DNA of 64,000 nucleotides, taken from NCBI RefSeq assembly GCF_900176205.1, contig NZ_LT859959.1:5415001-5479000 (forward strand), read 5' to 3'. Below the pieces are notes generated by a model. That model searched no databases. It had not been told where the DNA came from and saw only the letters and a program-made list of their open reading frames with translations. Shown piece after piece: positions 17,033-25,881 of this stretch; the stretch's first letter is position 1, and every line of letters begins with the position of its first letter. This DNA comes from Bradyrhizobium sp. ORS 285. Lineage in GTDB: Bacteria > Pseudomonadota > Alphaproteobacteria > Rhizobiales > Xanthobacteraceae. The translations under genes and the position numbers were made by a program.

Positions 17033-17676
17033 CGACAGCGGAGAGTGTGGCTCACAGTTTCCATCACATGGCATCCAGATGCGTCATCGTCTTCCCGCGG
17101 CACGCGTGCCCGGGTTGTGCATCGGTCATGTCCCTCCTGAAAAACGAGAGGGCGCGGAGAAGGCCGGACCTCGGCTGAGGCCCGTGGCCCGCCTGCGGAA
17201 AAGAATGCAGGCGGCAGGTACCACGAGTACAGCCGGACAGACCCGGCCTTCCCCGCGCGAATGGTTTTACGGTGTCCTTCGTGCTCTCCCTGGGGATCGG
17301 CGTTCTTGCCCCCATTTGCGACAACGCGCCGTTGGCGCGTTGCGCAGACCTCAGCGTCGAGAGGCCAGGACCACACGACTTCGCCGTCCGTGCCGGCCTG
17401 TGCTCGTCTGGCACAGCCGTCACGGCCATCGCAGCCCACCTCCACGATCGTGACGACGCGTTCGTCCCTCTGCTCGAGGCGGGTTGCACAGAGAAGAACA
17501 TGATTTCGGAAAAATAGCAACAGGAATCTTTCTCGGCCTTCACGGTGACCACATTCGCTGGATCACCGCCGGCTTGCCAGCTTGGCTCCGTCCGGCCGGG
17601 CAGCTTCGCTGTTCTGGTGTCCATCGCGGTGAGCTGATAGGCTTGGAAGCGTTGCCACTCCAGAAGGCTGCCGGTC
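17033..17676. repeat. Intergenic repeat block, second copy
   Basis: No gene is supported here. The block has the hairpin CCGCCTGC-N10-GCAGGCGG at 17189-17214, followed by GGCAGGTACC, an inverted copy of the element at 241-275. Overlapping short frames on both strands look like shadows in a repeated sequence. No ribosome site or recognisable protein was found in the block. Confidence 0.5.
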
Positions 17677-18084
17677 ATGACTGAGCGCAAACCGCTGGCG
17701 ACGAGCTTCGAGTCGTGGGTCGAGGCGCAGATCCGCACGGCGCAGAGCCAGGGCGCTTTCGACAATCTCCCGGGCGCCGGCAAGCCGCTGCCGAATCTCG
17801 GCGATGAACACGATCCGCTCTGGTGGGTGAAGCAGCTCATCCGGCGCGAGCAGGTCTCGATGCTGCCACCTTCGTTGGAGCTCTTGCGCAAGGTCGAGAA
17901 GCAGCTGGCAGCCATCGGTTCGCTTCCCGATGAGGCCGCCGTGCGCCGCGAGGTCGCAGCCCTCAATGCCGAGATCGCCAGGGTCAACGCGACGGTGCTG
18001 GAAGGGCCGCCGACCAGCCTCGGCCTGCTCGACGAGGACCAGATCGTGGCGCGCTGGGCTCATGCGTCCCGGTCCCGGAGATAG
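17677..18084 (+). CDS. DnaJ-related DUF1992 domain protein
   Basis: A 135-residue protein with the DUF1992 signature near its start: VEAQIRTAQSQGAFDNLPG followed by GKPLP. The domain is found alone or next to J-domains and is annotated as DnaJ homologue subfamily C member 28-like; its biochemical role is unknown. A helical C-terminal half follows. It stands alone between a repeat block and a convergent gene. Confidence 0.82.
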   Translation: MTERKPLATSFESWVEAQIRTAQSQGAFDNLPGAGKPLPNLGDEHDPLWWVKQLIRREQVSMLPPSLELLRKVEKQLAAIGSLPDEAAVRREVAALNAEIARVNATVLEGPPTSLGLLDEDQIVARWAHASRSRR

Positions 18085-18142
18085 CCCGGATCACAGACGG
18101 CAGCCGCGATGCGCCGTTGGCGGCGCGATCGTCGTCCCCCCG

Positions 18143-18823
18143 CTACTGATTGATCCGGATCGACATCACCCGTCCACCCTTGAGCTCGAAGGAGAACGGG
18201 TGCGGCGGGTAGGTCCAGAGCTCGACGCCCTTCAATTCGGTCGGCTCGAAATGGCCGGCTTGGCCGAACACCTTGACGAGATCATCGGTCGTAGCGCCGA
18301 GCCCGACGCCGCTCAGCTCATAGCCCGGCGCGGTCGTGGTGCCGTCGCCGGTCACCTGCAGCGCGACGATCTTGTCGGCCACGACCGTGACCACGAAATA
18401 CGGGTAGTGCTCGCGCTGCCCGACGAAATAGATCCAGGCGACCTTGTCCTGCGGCTGCTTCAGCGTCCGATGCGGCTGCCCCAGCGCGGCGGTGGCGGTG
18501 GCCGCCGCATCGCCGACCACGAGCGGGCCGAGACGCAGGCAGGCGCGCGCCATGACGGCAAGCAGCAACTCCTGCGACAGTTGGCGCGGCGGGGTCACGA
18601 CACAGGCGAAGCCGGCGCCGGCGCGCTTCCATTCGCCGCGCAGGTCCTTCAGATCAGCCGGAACGGCCAGCCCCGGCGGCGGCGCCGGGCGTGCGGCGGC
18701 CGGCGGCGGTGCGGCCGGGCGCGGCGCCGATTGCGCATGCGCTGACGGCGAGAGCGATCCCGCCAGCATCCCCGCAACTATTCCGACAAGCGCCGTTCGA
18801 ACCCGGCCTCCAGTCTCCACCAT
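18143..18823 (-). CDS. Exported protein of unknown function
   Basis: A 226-residue protein that I do not recognise. From ATG 18823 it starts with a signal peptide (VRTALVGIVAGMLAGSLSPSAHAQ, cleavage after AHA), followed by a Pro/Ala-rich linker (about 40-65). A compact domain then has one Cys pair in FACVVT and ARACLRLG and several beta strands (AWIYFVGQ, YPYFVVTVVADKIVALQVTG, FSFELKGGRVMSIRI). It is probably periplasmic. A longer frame upstream adds residues without signal-like character. Confidence 0.62.
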   Translation of the reverse strand: MVETGGRVRTALVGIVAGMLAGSLSPSAHAQSAPRPAAPPPAAARPAPPPGLAVPADLKDLRGEWKRAGAGFACVVTPPRQLSQELLLAVMARACLRLGPLVVGDAAATATAALGQPHRTLKQPQDKVAWIYFVGQREHYPYFVVTVVADKIVALQVTGDGTTTAPGYELSGVGLGATTDDLVKVFGQAGHFEPTELKGVELWTYPPHPFSFELKGGRVMSIRINQ

Positions 18824-18831
18824 GTCGACGC

Positions 18832-19065
18832 CTACTTCCCACGCTTGCCCCGGCCGCCAAAGGCGTCGGGATCGCACTTCCTCGGATCCACCGGCTCGTA
18901 GCCCGACCATTCCATCTCGGCAATCCCGTCATATTGCTTAAGCACGCCGCATCGGCCTTGACATAGCCCTGCAAAAAAATGCGTGGACGAGCAACCATCA
19001 TGTCGGATTGCCACGGCGAGCTTCGTCCTCGGATCAGCCGGATCGCGACGAACTGGCGTAAGCAT
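18832..19065 (-). CDS. Possible small Cys-containing protein or gene remnant
   Basis: An open frame ending eight bases before the exported-protein gene on the same strand. Its C-terminal part (LCQGRCGVLKQYDG, MEWSGYEPVDPRKCDPDAFG) has a residue mix more like real protein than the usual GC-rich shadow, with several Cys and Trp. No good ribosome site precedes the ATG at 19065, and no family is recognised. It may be the 3' remnant of a decayed gene. Confidence 0.28.
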   Translation of the reverse strand: MLTPVRRDPADPRTKLAVAIRHDGCSSTHFFAGLCQGRCGVLKQYDGIAEMEWSGYEPVDPRKCDPDAFGGRGKRGK

Positions 19066-19127
19066 CTCAACGGCTGTTGACCCCTGATGGAACGACGGCC
19101 CGCATCCGAGTGGAAGGAAGCCCTGCA

Positions 19128-19607
19128 ATGCCAAAGCACAAGAACATCATCTGCCTGTGGTTCGACAAGGACGCCGAAGCCGCCGCGCGGTTCTATGCCG
19201 AGACGTTTCCGGACAGCCGTGTGAGCGCCGTGCACCGCGCGCCGGGCGACTATCCCTCCGGCAAGGCTGGCGACGTGCTGACGGTGGAATTCACCGTGTG
19301 CGGCATCCCCTGCCTCGGCCTCAATGGCGGCCCGGCCTTCACCCATAGCGAAGCCTTCTCGTTCCAGATCGCCACCGACGATCAGGCCGAGACCGATCGC
19401 TACTGGAATGCGATCGTCGCCAATGGCGGCCAGGAAAGTCACTGCGGCTGGTGCAAGGACAAATGGGGCCTGTCCTGGCAGATCACGCCGCGTGTGCTGA
19501 CGGATGCGATGGCTGAAGGCGGCGACGTCGCCAAGCGCGTGTTCGCCGCGATGATGCCGATGCACAAGATCGACGTCGCCGCAATCGAGGCGGCACGGCG
19601 GGGCTGA
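19128..19607 (+). CDS. VOC-superfamily (PhnB-like) protein
   Basis: A 159-residue protein of the PhnB/3-demethylubiquinone-methyltransferase-like group in the vicinal oxygen chelate superfamily. Typical features are CLWFDKDAEAAARFYAETFPDS at the start, LTVEFTVCGIPCLGLNGGP in the middle, and CGWCKDKWGLSWQITP towards the end. No methyltransferase motif exists despite the database name often given. The real substrate of the family is usually unknown. GGAAG precedes ATG 19128. Confidence 0.82.
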   Translation: MPKHKNIICLWFDKDAEAAARFYAETFPDSRVSAVHRAPGDYPSGKAGDVLTVEFTVCGIPCLGLNGGPAFTHSEAFSFQIATDDQAETDRYWNAIVANGGQESHCGWCKDKWGLSWQITPRVLTDAMAEGGDVAKRVFAAMMPMHKIDVAAIEAARRG

Positions 19608-19638
19608 AGCGTGCGCCGGAGCGCCCCCGCGCTCCGGT

Positions 19639-20358
19639 CTACGGGCGCAGGCAACGCAGATGCAGGAACAGCGGCACGCGCAGCCAGCGCCGGCTCGAGT
19701 CGCTAGTGACGATCGCTTCCGGCGTCGACGGCTCGCGCAACGATTCGATGAGAAAGCCTGCCTCTTCCAGCGCCGCGACATAGCTCTGCAACGGGCGGTG
19801 CGCGCTATGGAAGACCATGCTGAAACCATCGCGCTCGACCGCGTCACTGTAGGTGAAGGAGTCGAGATAGCTGCCCTGGATGACGAATGGCGCATCCGCC
19901 GCCAGGCTGGCGAACGTGCCGGCCGAGTTGAGCGGATGGACAATGGCCATGCACAGCCGGCCGCCCGGCTTGAGCACGCGCGCCACCTCGCGGATCGCGG
20001 CTTGTATGGCATCGACGTCCTGCAAGGACATGAAGGCAATGGCGAGATCGGCGCAGGCGTCGGTGAGCGGCAGCGCGGCCGCATCGGCCCGCACCACCGC
20101 GATCGACGGGTCGGCCGCGCGGGCGGCCGCGATCAGCGTCGGCGAGGCATCGACGCCGATCACCCGGTGCCCTCTGGAGGTGAGATGTCGCGACAGCCGG
20201 CCCTCGCCGCAGCCGATATCGAGCGTCAGTGCGCCGGGCGGCGGCAGCAGCGTGTCGAACTGCTCGCGATGGTGCCGCCAGAAGCTGTCATGGCCGGGTG
20301 CCCGCGCCCAGGCAAGCCATGGCCCAGCCTGATCTTCCCACTGCTCGCGCATGGTCAT
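19639..20358 (-). CDS. Class I SAM-dependent methyltransferase
   Basis: A 239-residue methyltransferase with the Rossmann-like order of motifs: TLDIGCGEGRLSRHL (motif I, about residues 45-60), VIGVDASPTLI (motif II), ADLAIAFMSLQDV (motif IV), then ALKPGGRL-like VLKPGGRLCMAIVHP. The N-terminal WEDQAGPWLAWAR is seen in small-molecule methyltransferases. The substrate cannot be assigned. An in-frame second ATG two codons in is equally possible. Confidence 0.82.
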   Translation of the reverse strand: MTMREQWEDQAGPWLAWARAPGHDSFWRHHREQFDTLLPPPGALTLDIGCGEGRLSRHLTSRGHRVIGVDASPTLIAAARAADPSIAVVRADAAALPLTDACADLAIAFMSLQDVDAIQAAIREVARVLKPGGRLCMAIVHPLNSAGTFASLAADAPFVIQGSYLDSFTYSDAVERDGFSMVFHSAHRPLQSYVAALEEAGFLIESLREPSTPEAIVTSDSSRRWLRVPLFLHLRCLRP

Positions 20359-20933
20359 GGCAATCCCTTCCCGTCATATATCTGTGTTCGAGAGCCGCGC
20401 GTCATAGACCCGCGTGCGCGCCGTGTCATGTGACGTTTTCTTTGCGCCGGCTCGGCATCGCTTGAACAACCATCGTCTTCCGTCAGGCGGCGAAAGTCAT
20501 GTCTCCGGCAAATTGATGCGGAGCGCCATCGAGCCCACCTCTCAACCCGGCGTCGAAGACGGCGATTAGTTCGCTCGCGCGGTCACGCAACGCACGAACG
20601 TCCAACTAATAGGTCACCATACATGCAATTGATTCTCATCGCTGAGCTGTCGATGTTCCGAGAGGAATGTCCTCGACGCTGCCTGCGACAGAACGCCGCA
20701 GCGCTCCACGACGACCTTTCATTTCTGCCCGCCATCCAGAAACGAACAGACCAGAACGGTGCCTCTTTGTCCTCGCGACGACGATTTCGTAACGGCGCAC
20801 GGCCCGAAAGCGCAACTACACGCTCTCCCAGTCACGACCGTCGCGCGCATCTGCTCGATTCCGGCGCTCTCCGGGCCATTGCCCGCACCACGCCGTGCCT
20901 GTCGACGGCCGTCAAACCAGAGGAGACAATCGC
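20359..20933. other. Intergenic region without a supported gene
   Basis: This 575-base gap separates the methyltransferase from the 582-residue His-rich protein gene. Short frames are present but have no ribosome sites or protein-like composition. A weak Fur-box-like sequence, TGCAATTGATTCTCA, lies at 20624-20638, about 300 bases before the next start. The last bases (GAGGAG) are the ribosome site of the next gene. Confidence 0.5.
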
Positions 20934-22682
20934 ATGGCCACCAACTTCAACGCGACAGCGCTGGCGAACGGCACGTCCAATCTGCTGACCCGGACGAGCG
21001 CGCTCAATCTGTCGACCGATCTGGTCCAGGCCGGCGTCGTCTTCAATGATGCCGTCCGCATCTCCCTCGGACTTTATTCCGGCGCACAAGGCAGCGGAAA
21101 CTCCAACACATTCCTGTCCAGCTACACGACCGACATCCACGCGGTTCAGAACGACATCGCCGCCATTCTCGCCAACCCCAATGATGTGACGATCGGCGGC
21201 CAAACCTTCACGTTGAACTCCACCGACCTCGCGGTTCTCACCAATGTCCAGACGCAGCTCGGAACCTTGCTGAGCGCGGCCGCGCAGACCACCAATGCCA
21301 CGACGATGTCGGCAGCCTCCCAGACCATTCACGCGCTGCAGACGGAGATCCTGTCGGAGATCAACAACGACGCACATCTCTCTGCCGCTTTGAACAATGT
21401 CGCGTTCACCGCCAACACCGGCGCGACGGACGTTGCGTTCCAGAACCTTCCGGCCGGAGCCGACGATCCGACGACGCTCGCGGCCGCCACGGCCGGCACC
21501 AGCCTGAAGGCCGTCGGCGAGGTCTTCAACGCCTCAGTCAGCGTGATCTCCGGCGGCATCAATGCGACCAATCTCACCCACGTGACCAACGACCTGACGG
21601 CGGTCCAGTCTGGCCTCACCGCGATCCTCAACAACGCCACCATGCTGGCGCAGATCGAGGCGGGAGAGACCGCGAACGCAGCGGCCACAACGACGCTGCA
21701 TCTGCAGACCGTGCTCAACCAGATCAATCTGCAGCTCACGAAATACGATGCCGCCGCAGCGACCGGCAACACCACCGCGCTGCGCGGCACGACCGACAAC
21801 CTGCTCGACATCATCGACATCGTCCAGAACGATACGGCGCTGAACACCGCGGCCGGGGGCAACGGCAATCCCGGACACACCGGCGGCTTCGCCGAGGATC
21901 CAGGCGGCCTCACGGGCACCGTCACCAGGTTCCAGGACAATCAGGCGCAGACGAATTTCTGGGCGACCTTCGTCGCCGAGGCCAACACCATCAACGCGCA
22001 ACTGGCGGCGATCGTGAACGGCACCGGCACCGCGAGCCAGGCGCTGATCACGCAGATCCAGAACTACAACAATTTCGGCGCGAGCTTCGACGCCGCCCAG
22101 GGCGCAGTGTTCCAGGGCCGCTTCGACAACGAGCTCAACAACGGCACCTTGCAGGCGGACTCCGCCACCGCCATCAAGGGCCTGCAGGGCATCCTGAACG
22201 GCGACACCGGCGCGGCGCTCACCTCGGACCTCGCGATGCTGACCGCAGCGGGCCAGGGCTTCGTCGCCGACGCGCAGGACGTCAGCGGCAACAACATCGC
22301 GATCGGCGGCGCCAGCTATGTCGGCTCGGCGACGACGGTCTCGAAGGCAACATCCGTCGCCGGCCTCGCCCAGGGGACGACGAAGGTGACGGCCAATCCC
22401 AACATCGCCAACGGCACCGGCGGCACGGCGACCGCGGCCGCCACGACATCAGGCACCACGACCTCCAGCGGCGGAACGGCGAAGACGACCGGTACGACCG
22501 CGACGACGACCACGGGCAGGAGCACCACGGCGAATACCACCGCGACCACAACCAAGACGACGACGCACAGCTCGCATCATCACCACGCGACCGCCACGAC
22601 CCACACCTCCGGTACGTCATCCGCGCACGACGCGTCCATGACCGACCATCACCATCACGTCATGCATTCGATCTGGGGTTGA
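20934..22682 (+). CDS. Cys-free Asn/Thr-rich protein with His-rich tail, possibly secreted
   Basis: A 582-residue protein that I do not recognise. It has no cysteine and is rich in Ala, Thr and Asn. No N-terminal signal peptide or membrane segment is seen. About residues 1-460 alternate amphipathic helices and TT/NN-rich turns, with loosely repeated phrases such as LTAVQSGLTAILNN. A Thr/Ser/Gly-rich low-complexity linker (about 485-545) leads to a tail with 12 His among the last 39 residues, including two HHHH runs. Such composition suits an extracellular protein exported by a signal-peptide-independent route, with metal binding at the tail. GAGGAG precedes ATG 20934. Confidence 0.65.
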   Translation: MATNFNATALANGTSNLLTRTSALNLSTDLVQAGVVFNDAVRISLGLYSGAQGSGNSNTFLSSYTTDIHAVQNDIAAILANPNDVTIGGQTFTLNSTDLAVLTNVQTQLGTLLSAAAQTTNATTMSAASQTIHALQTEILSEINNDAHLSAALNNVAFTANTGATDVAFQNLPAGADDPTTLAAATAGTSLKAVGEVFNASVSVISGGINATNLTHVTNDLTAVQSGLTAILNNATMLAQIEAGETANAAATTTLHLQTVLNQINLQLTKYDAAAATGNTTALRGTTDNLLDIIDIVQNDTALNTAAGGNGNPGHTGGFAEDPGGLTGTVTRFQDNQAQTNFWATFVAEANTINAQLAAIVNGTGTASQALITQIQNYNNFGASFDAAQGAVFQGRFDNELNNGTLQADSATAIKGLQGILNGDTGAALTSDLAMLTAAGQGFVADAQDVSGNNIAIGGASYVGSATTVSKATSVAGLAQGTTKVTANPNIANGTGGTATAAATTSGTTTSSGGTAKTTGTTATTTTGRSTTANTTATTTKTTTHSSHHHHATATTHTSGTSSAHDASMTDHHHHVMHSIWG

Positions 22683-22791
22683 CGCCTGCGTCCGTGCCGG
22701 CAGGGCAAGCCGCCGGCGCGGACGGCAACCGATCTGGCCTTCTCCTTGCATCGTCCTCGTCGTCAGCCGGGTTGCTAGATGGAGTTGTCAG

Positions 22792-23754
22792 ATGTCCGAC
22801 AGCCTGCACACCGTTGTCGTGGCCAAAAAGGCCATCGAGGCGCACAACATGGCCTCGTTCGAGCTCATCCCGGCGGATGATCAGCCGCTGCCGGGGTTCA
22901 CGCCGGGCAGCCACATCGACGTGACGCTACCGAACGGATTGACGCGGCAATATTCGCTGCTGAACAGCGCCGCCGAGCGCAACCGCTACTGCATCGGCGT
23001 GTGGAAGGATGCCAACAGCCGCGGCGGCTCCAAGGCGCTGCATCTCGACATCAACGAGGGCGACAAACTGCAGGTCAGCCGCCCGCGCAACCGCTTCAAG
23101 ATTCCGAAGGACACCAAGCGCGCCCTGCTGGTCGCGCGCGGCATAGGCGTGACGCCGATGCTGTCGATCGCCGACACGCTGAAGGCGAAGGGTATCCCGT
23201 TCGAGCTGCACTACCTGTTCGCGCTGATGTCGCCGGACTCCTTCCGCGGCACCATCGAGGCCTCTCCGTTCGCCGAGGATACGAGATACTACAAGGAAGC
23301 GACCGAGGACAATCAGCTGCTGAAGGCGGCCGATCTGCTCGCCGACCGCCCGGACGACACCCAGCTGTTCATCTGCGGCGTCGACTGGTGGATGGATCCG
23401 ATCATCGCCCTCGCCAAGCAGAAGGGCTTTGCCGAGGAGCGCGTTCACGTCGAGCGCTTCACCGCGAAGGCTGCCGCCGCGCTGCTCGACAAGGTGTTCG
23501 ACGTCACCATCAAGAGCACCGGCGCCACGTTCAAAATTCCCGGCGACAAGACCGTCACCGCGTTCCTCGAGGAGAACGGCGTCAAGATCGCGACCTCCTG
23601 CGAACAGGGCATGTGCGGCACCTGCAAGACCCGGGTTGTCGAGGGCGACATCGATCACCGCGACAAGCGGCTGTCCGCCGCACAACGCGCCGAAGGCTAT
23701 TTCCTGCCCTGCGTGTCGCGCGCCAAGGGCGACCGGCTGGTGCTGGATCTGTAG
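22792..23754 (+). CDS. Phthalate-dioxygenase-reductase-type ferredoxin oxidoreductase
   Basis: A 320-residue three-part electron-transfer protein. It has a flavin domain (about 1-100, RQYSLLNSAAERNRYCIGV), an NAD-binding domain (about 105-225, ARGIGVTPMLS and LFICGVDWWMD) and a C-terminal [2Fe-2S] ferredoxin (CEQGMCGTCKTRV, then FLPCVSRAKGDRL). It is only a distant relative of the reductase at 13013-13993. No oxygenase gene lies beside it, so its partner is unknown. The small gene at 23760 follows after five bases and may be co-transcribed. Confidence 0.87.
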   Translation: MSDSLHTVVVAKKAIEAHNMASFELIPADDQPLPGFTPGSHIDVTLPNGLTRQYSLLNSAAERNRYCIGVWKDANSRGGSKALHLDINEGDKLQVSRPRNRFKIPKDTKRALLVARGIGVTPMLSIADTLKAKGIPFELHYLFALMSPDSFRGTIEASPFAEDTRYYKEATEDNQLLKAADLLADRPDDTQLFICGVDWWMDPIIALAKQKGFAEERVHVERFTAKAAAALLDKVFDVTIKSTGATFKIPGDKTVTAFLEENGVKIATSCEQGMCGTCKTRVVEGDIDHRDKRLSAAQRAEGYFLPCVSRAKGDRLVLDL

Positions 23755-23759
23755 CAGCC

Positions 23760-23963
23760 GTGACCACCGAGACCGATCTATGGCAGACCGCGTGGATCAT
23801 CGCGGAACAGCATGGTCATGAGGGGCCGGCCTTCGCGGCGCGCATGGCTGATAGTTTTAAGCTCGGCCACAAGATGGATGCGCATCGGGCATGGCGCTCG
23901 ATCGCAGCCAAAGTCGCCGTGCTGATCGAGGCGACCGCATCGCGCCGGGCTCATCAGCATTGA
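23760..23963 (+). CDS. Small DUF6961-like protein
   Basis: A 67-residue helical protein starting at GTG 23760. The pattern DLWQTAWIIAEQHGHEGPAFAARMADSF followed by HRAWRSIAAKVAVL resembles the small DUF6961 family of alphaproteobacteria. Function is unknown. It begins five bases after the ferredoxin-reductase stop, so translational coupling is likely. Recognition rests on pattern memory only. Confidence 0.55.
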   Translation: MTTETDLWQTAWIIAEQHGHEGPAFAARMADSFKLGHKMDAHRAWRSIAAKVAVLIEATASRRAHQH

Positions 23964-24230
23964 TGTCGAGAAGCGAACAGCGCCGGTCGCGCTGTTCGAA
24001 ATCGGACAACTCTATCCACACTGTCATTCCAGGCGACGCGCATTCGCGAGCCCGGAATCGATCCATCAGCCGTGATTGTGGCTTCAGGGCCTGCGCCCAA
24101 TGGGCGCATCCCGGGATGGACAAGGAGAGACAGGGGCGCACGTCCCGGAACGGATTTTGCTCCGTCGGACGCGGTCGCCCAGCGACCACCCAGCATGCGC
24201 GAACTCATCGCTCGCGCCTCGTGAGGAATC

Positions 24231-25871
24231 ATGTCCGTGCCATCGTCCTCGGCAGCGGAGATGCCGGCTGCCGCCGACGTCGCGCTCGCCTATCACGCCC
24301 GCACCAAGCACAGCCTGAAGCGCTATGCGGCCGGGCCGGAGACGCTGGACTGGGATGCGCAGCCGAACCCGTTCCGTGAGTTCGCGGGCTGCAGGCGCAC
24401 CGATCTGCCGCTGACCTCGGATCGCCTCGCAGCGAGCTTTGCCGAGGCCTATGACGGCACGGCGCCGGTCCAGCCGCTCACCATCGACAATGTCGCGCTG
24501 CTGCTGGAATTGTCGTTCGGGCTGTCGGCGTGGAAAGAATATGGCCCCGATCGCTGGGCCCTGCGCTGCAATCCTTCGAGCGGCAATCTGCATCCGACCG
24601 AGGCCTATGTCATCGCGGAGAGTGTCAGCGGACTCGGCGACGGGCTGCATCATTATGTCAGCCGCGATCACGTGCTGGAGCAGCGTTGCGCCCGCGGCAC
24701 GGCATCGCCAGGCGCGCCGAGGCTGTGGCTCGGCCTGTCCTCGATCCATTGGCGCGAGGCGTGGAAATATGGCGAGCGCGCCTTCCGCTACTGCCAGCTC
24801 GACCTCGGCCACGCGCTCGGCGCGATCAGCTACGCGGCCGCTGCACTCGGCTGGCGCGCAAATGTCGTCGATGGCCTGGATAGCGCAGCGCTCGGCGCCC
24901 TCATGGGTCTCGATCGCAGTGGAGATTTCGCCGCCGCCGAAGCGGAGGACGGCGATGTTCTGGTCGCCATCGCACCGCGCGATGCCGCGCCTGCAAGTCC
25001 CGATCTGCCGCCGCCGTATACGATGGACGACAACTGGACCGGCACCGCGAACCGGCTCGACCGTCATCCGCTCTATCGCTGGCCCGTGATCCCCGAGGTC
25101 AGTGCGGCCACGGCCGGAGCTGCGCAGGATGCGGCCGCACCGCTCCTGCCTGATACGCCGCGTACGGCGCGATCGACGGCGCGCGCAGCCGATCTCATTC
25201 TCGGCCGCCGCAGCGCGCAGCGGTTCGATTCGAGGTACACGATGGATGCAGATGCGTTCCATCGCTTGCTCGACGCGCTGCTGCCGCGTGCCGCACCGCC
25301 CTGGGACGCCTGGCCCTACGCAGCACGGCTGCATCCGCTGTTGTTCGTACACAGGGTCGACGGCCTGACGCCCGGCCTGTATGCGCTGCCCCGCAGCCGC
25401 GAGGCGGAGGCCAGCCTGCGCCGCGCGCTGCGCCCCGATTTCGACTGGCGGCGGGTCGCGAGCGCGCCGGATCATCTGCCGCTGTTTCATCTGCTGCCGA
25501 CCGACAGCCGCGGCGTGATCCGCACCGCGAGCTGCCACCAGGCGATCGCCGGCGACAGCTGCTTTGCCGTGGCGATGCTGGCCGAGTTCGCGCCGCTCGT
25601 CGGCGACAATCCGTGGCGCTATCGCCAGCTGCATTGGGAAGCCGGCCTGATCGGCCATGTGCTGTATCTCGAAGCGGAGGCGGCCGGCCTGCGCGGCACC
25701 GGCATCGGCTGCTATTTCGACGACTCCGTGCACGAGATGCTCGGTGTCGTCGGCGATCAGTTGCAGACGCTCTATCACTTCACCGTCGGCCGTCCGCTGA
25801 CGGATGACCGGATCACGACGCTGCCGGCGTATCCGGGCCGCACACGCCATGAAGCAGGAGTTCTGCCATGA
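24231..25871 (+). CDS. Tandem SagB/ThcOx-type nitroreductase-fold oxidoreductase
   Basis: A 546-residue protein containing two nitroreductase-fold modules, about residues 15-265 and 310-540. The first has the SagB-type motif RCNPSSGNLHPTEAYV and CQLDLGHALGAISYAAAALGW. The second starts with RSAQRFDSRYTMDADAF and has HWEAGLIGHVLYLEAEAAG with GIGCYFDDSVHE. Such FMN proteins oxidise peptide azolines in SagB, but many stand-alone copies have unknown substrates. No cyclodehydratase or precursor peptide gene is seen nearby. It begins the plus-strand group that continues with the rhodanese-ankyrin gene. Confidence 0.8.
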   Translation: MSVPSSSAAEMPAAADVALAYHARTKHSLKRYAAGPETLDWDAQPNPFREFAGCRRTDLPLTSDRLAASFAEAYDGTAPVQPLTIDNVALLLELSFGLSAWKEYGPDRWALRCNPSSGNLHPTEAYVIAESVSGLGDGLHHYVSRDHVLEQRCARGTASPGAPRLWLGLSSIHWREAWKYGERAFRYCQLDLGHALGAISYAAAALGWRANVVDGLDSAALGALMGLDRSGDFAAAEAEDGDVLVAIAPRDAAPASPDLPPPYTMDDNWTGTANRLDRHPLYRWPVIPEVSAATAGAAQDAAAPLLPDTPRTARSTARAADLILGRRSAQRFDSRYTMDADAFHRLLDALLPRAAPPWDAWPYAARLHPLLFVHRVDGLTPGLYALPRSREAEASLRRALRPDFDWRRVASAPDHLPLFHLLPTDSRGVIRTASCHQAIAGDSCFAVAMLAEFAPLVGDNPWRYRQLHWEAGLIGHVLYLEAEAAGLRGTGIGCYFDDSVHEMLGVVGDQLQTLYHFTVGRPLTDDRITTLPAYPGRTRHEAGVLP

Positions 25872-25881
25872 GACGATTGCC

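Noticed and set aside
16885..17676. Possible insertion sequence in the repeat block
   Set aside because: No transposase frame or target duplications are visible; only palindromic repeats are present.
20624..20638. Fur-box-like TGCAATTGATTCTCA
   Set aside because: Only about 10 of 14 defined bases match, it is about 300 bases from the next start, and this bacterial group mainly uses Irr and Mur-type control. No iron gene adjoins it.
20623..20988. 121-codon open frame upstream of the His-rich protein
   Set aside because: It has a shadow-like Arg/Ser/Pro-rich composition, no ribosome site, and overlaps the well-supported start of the next gene in another frame.
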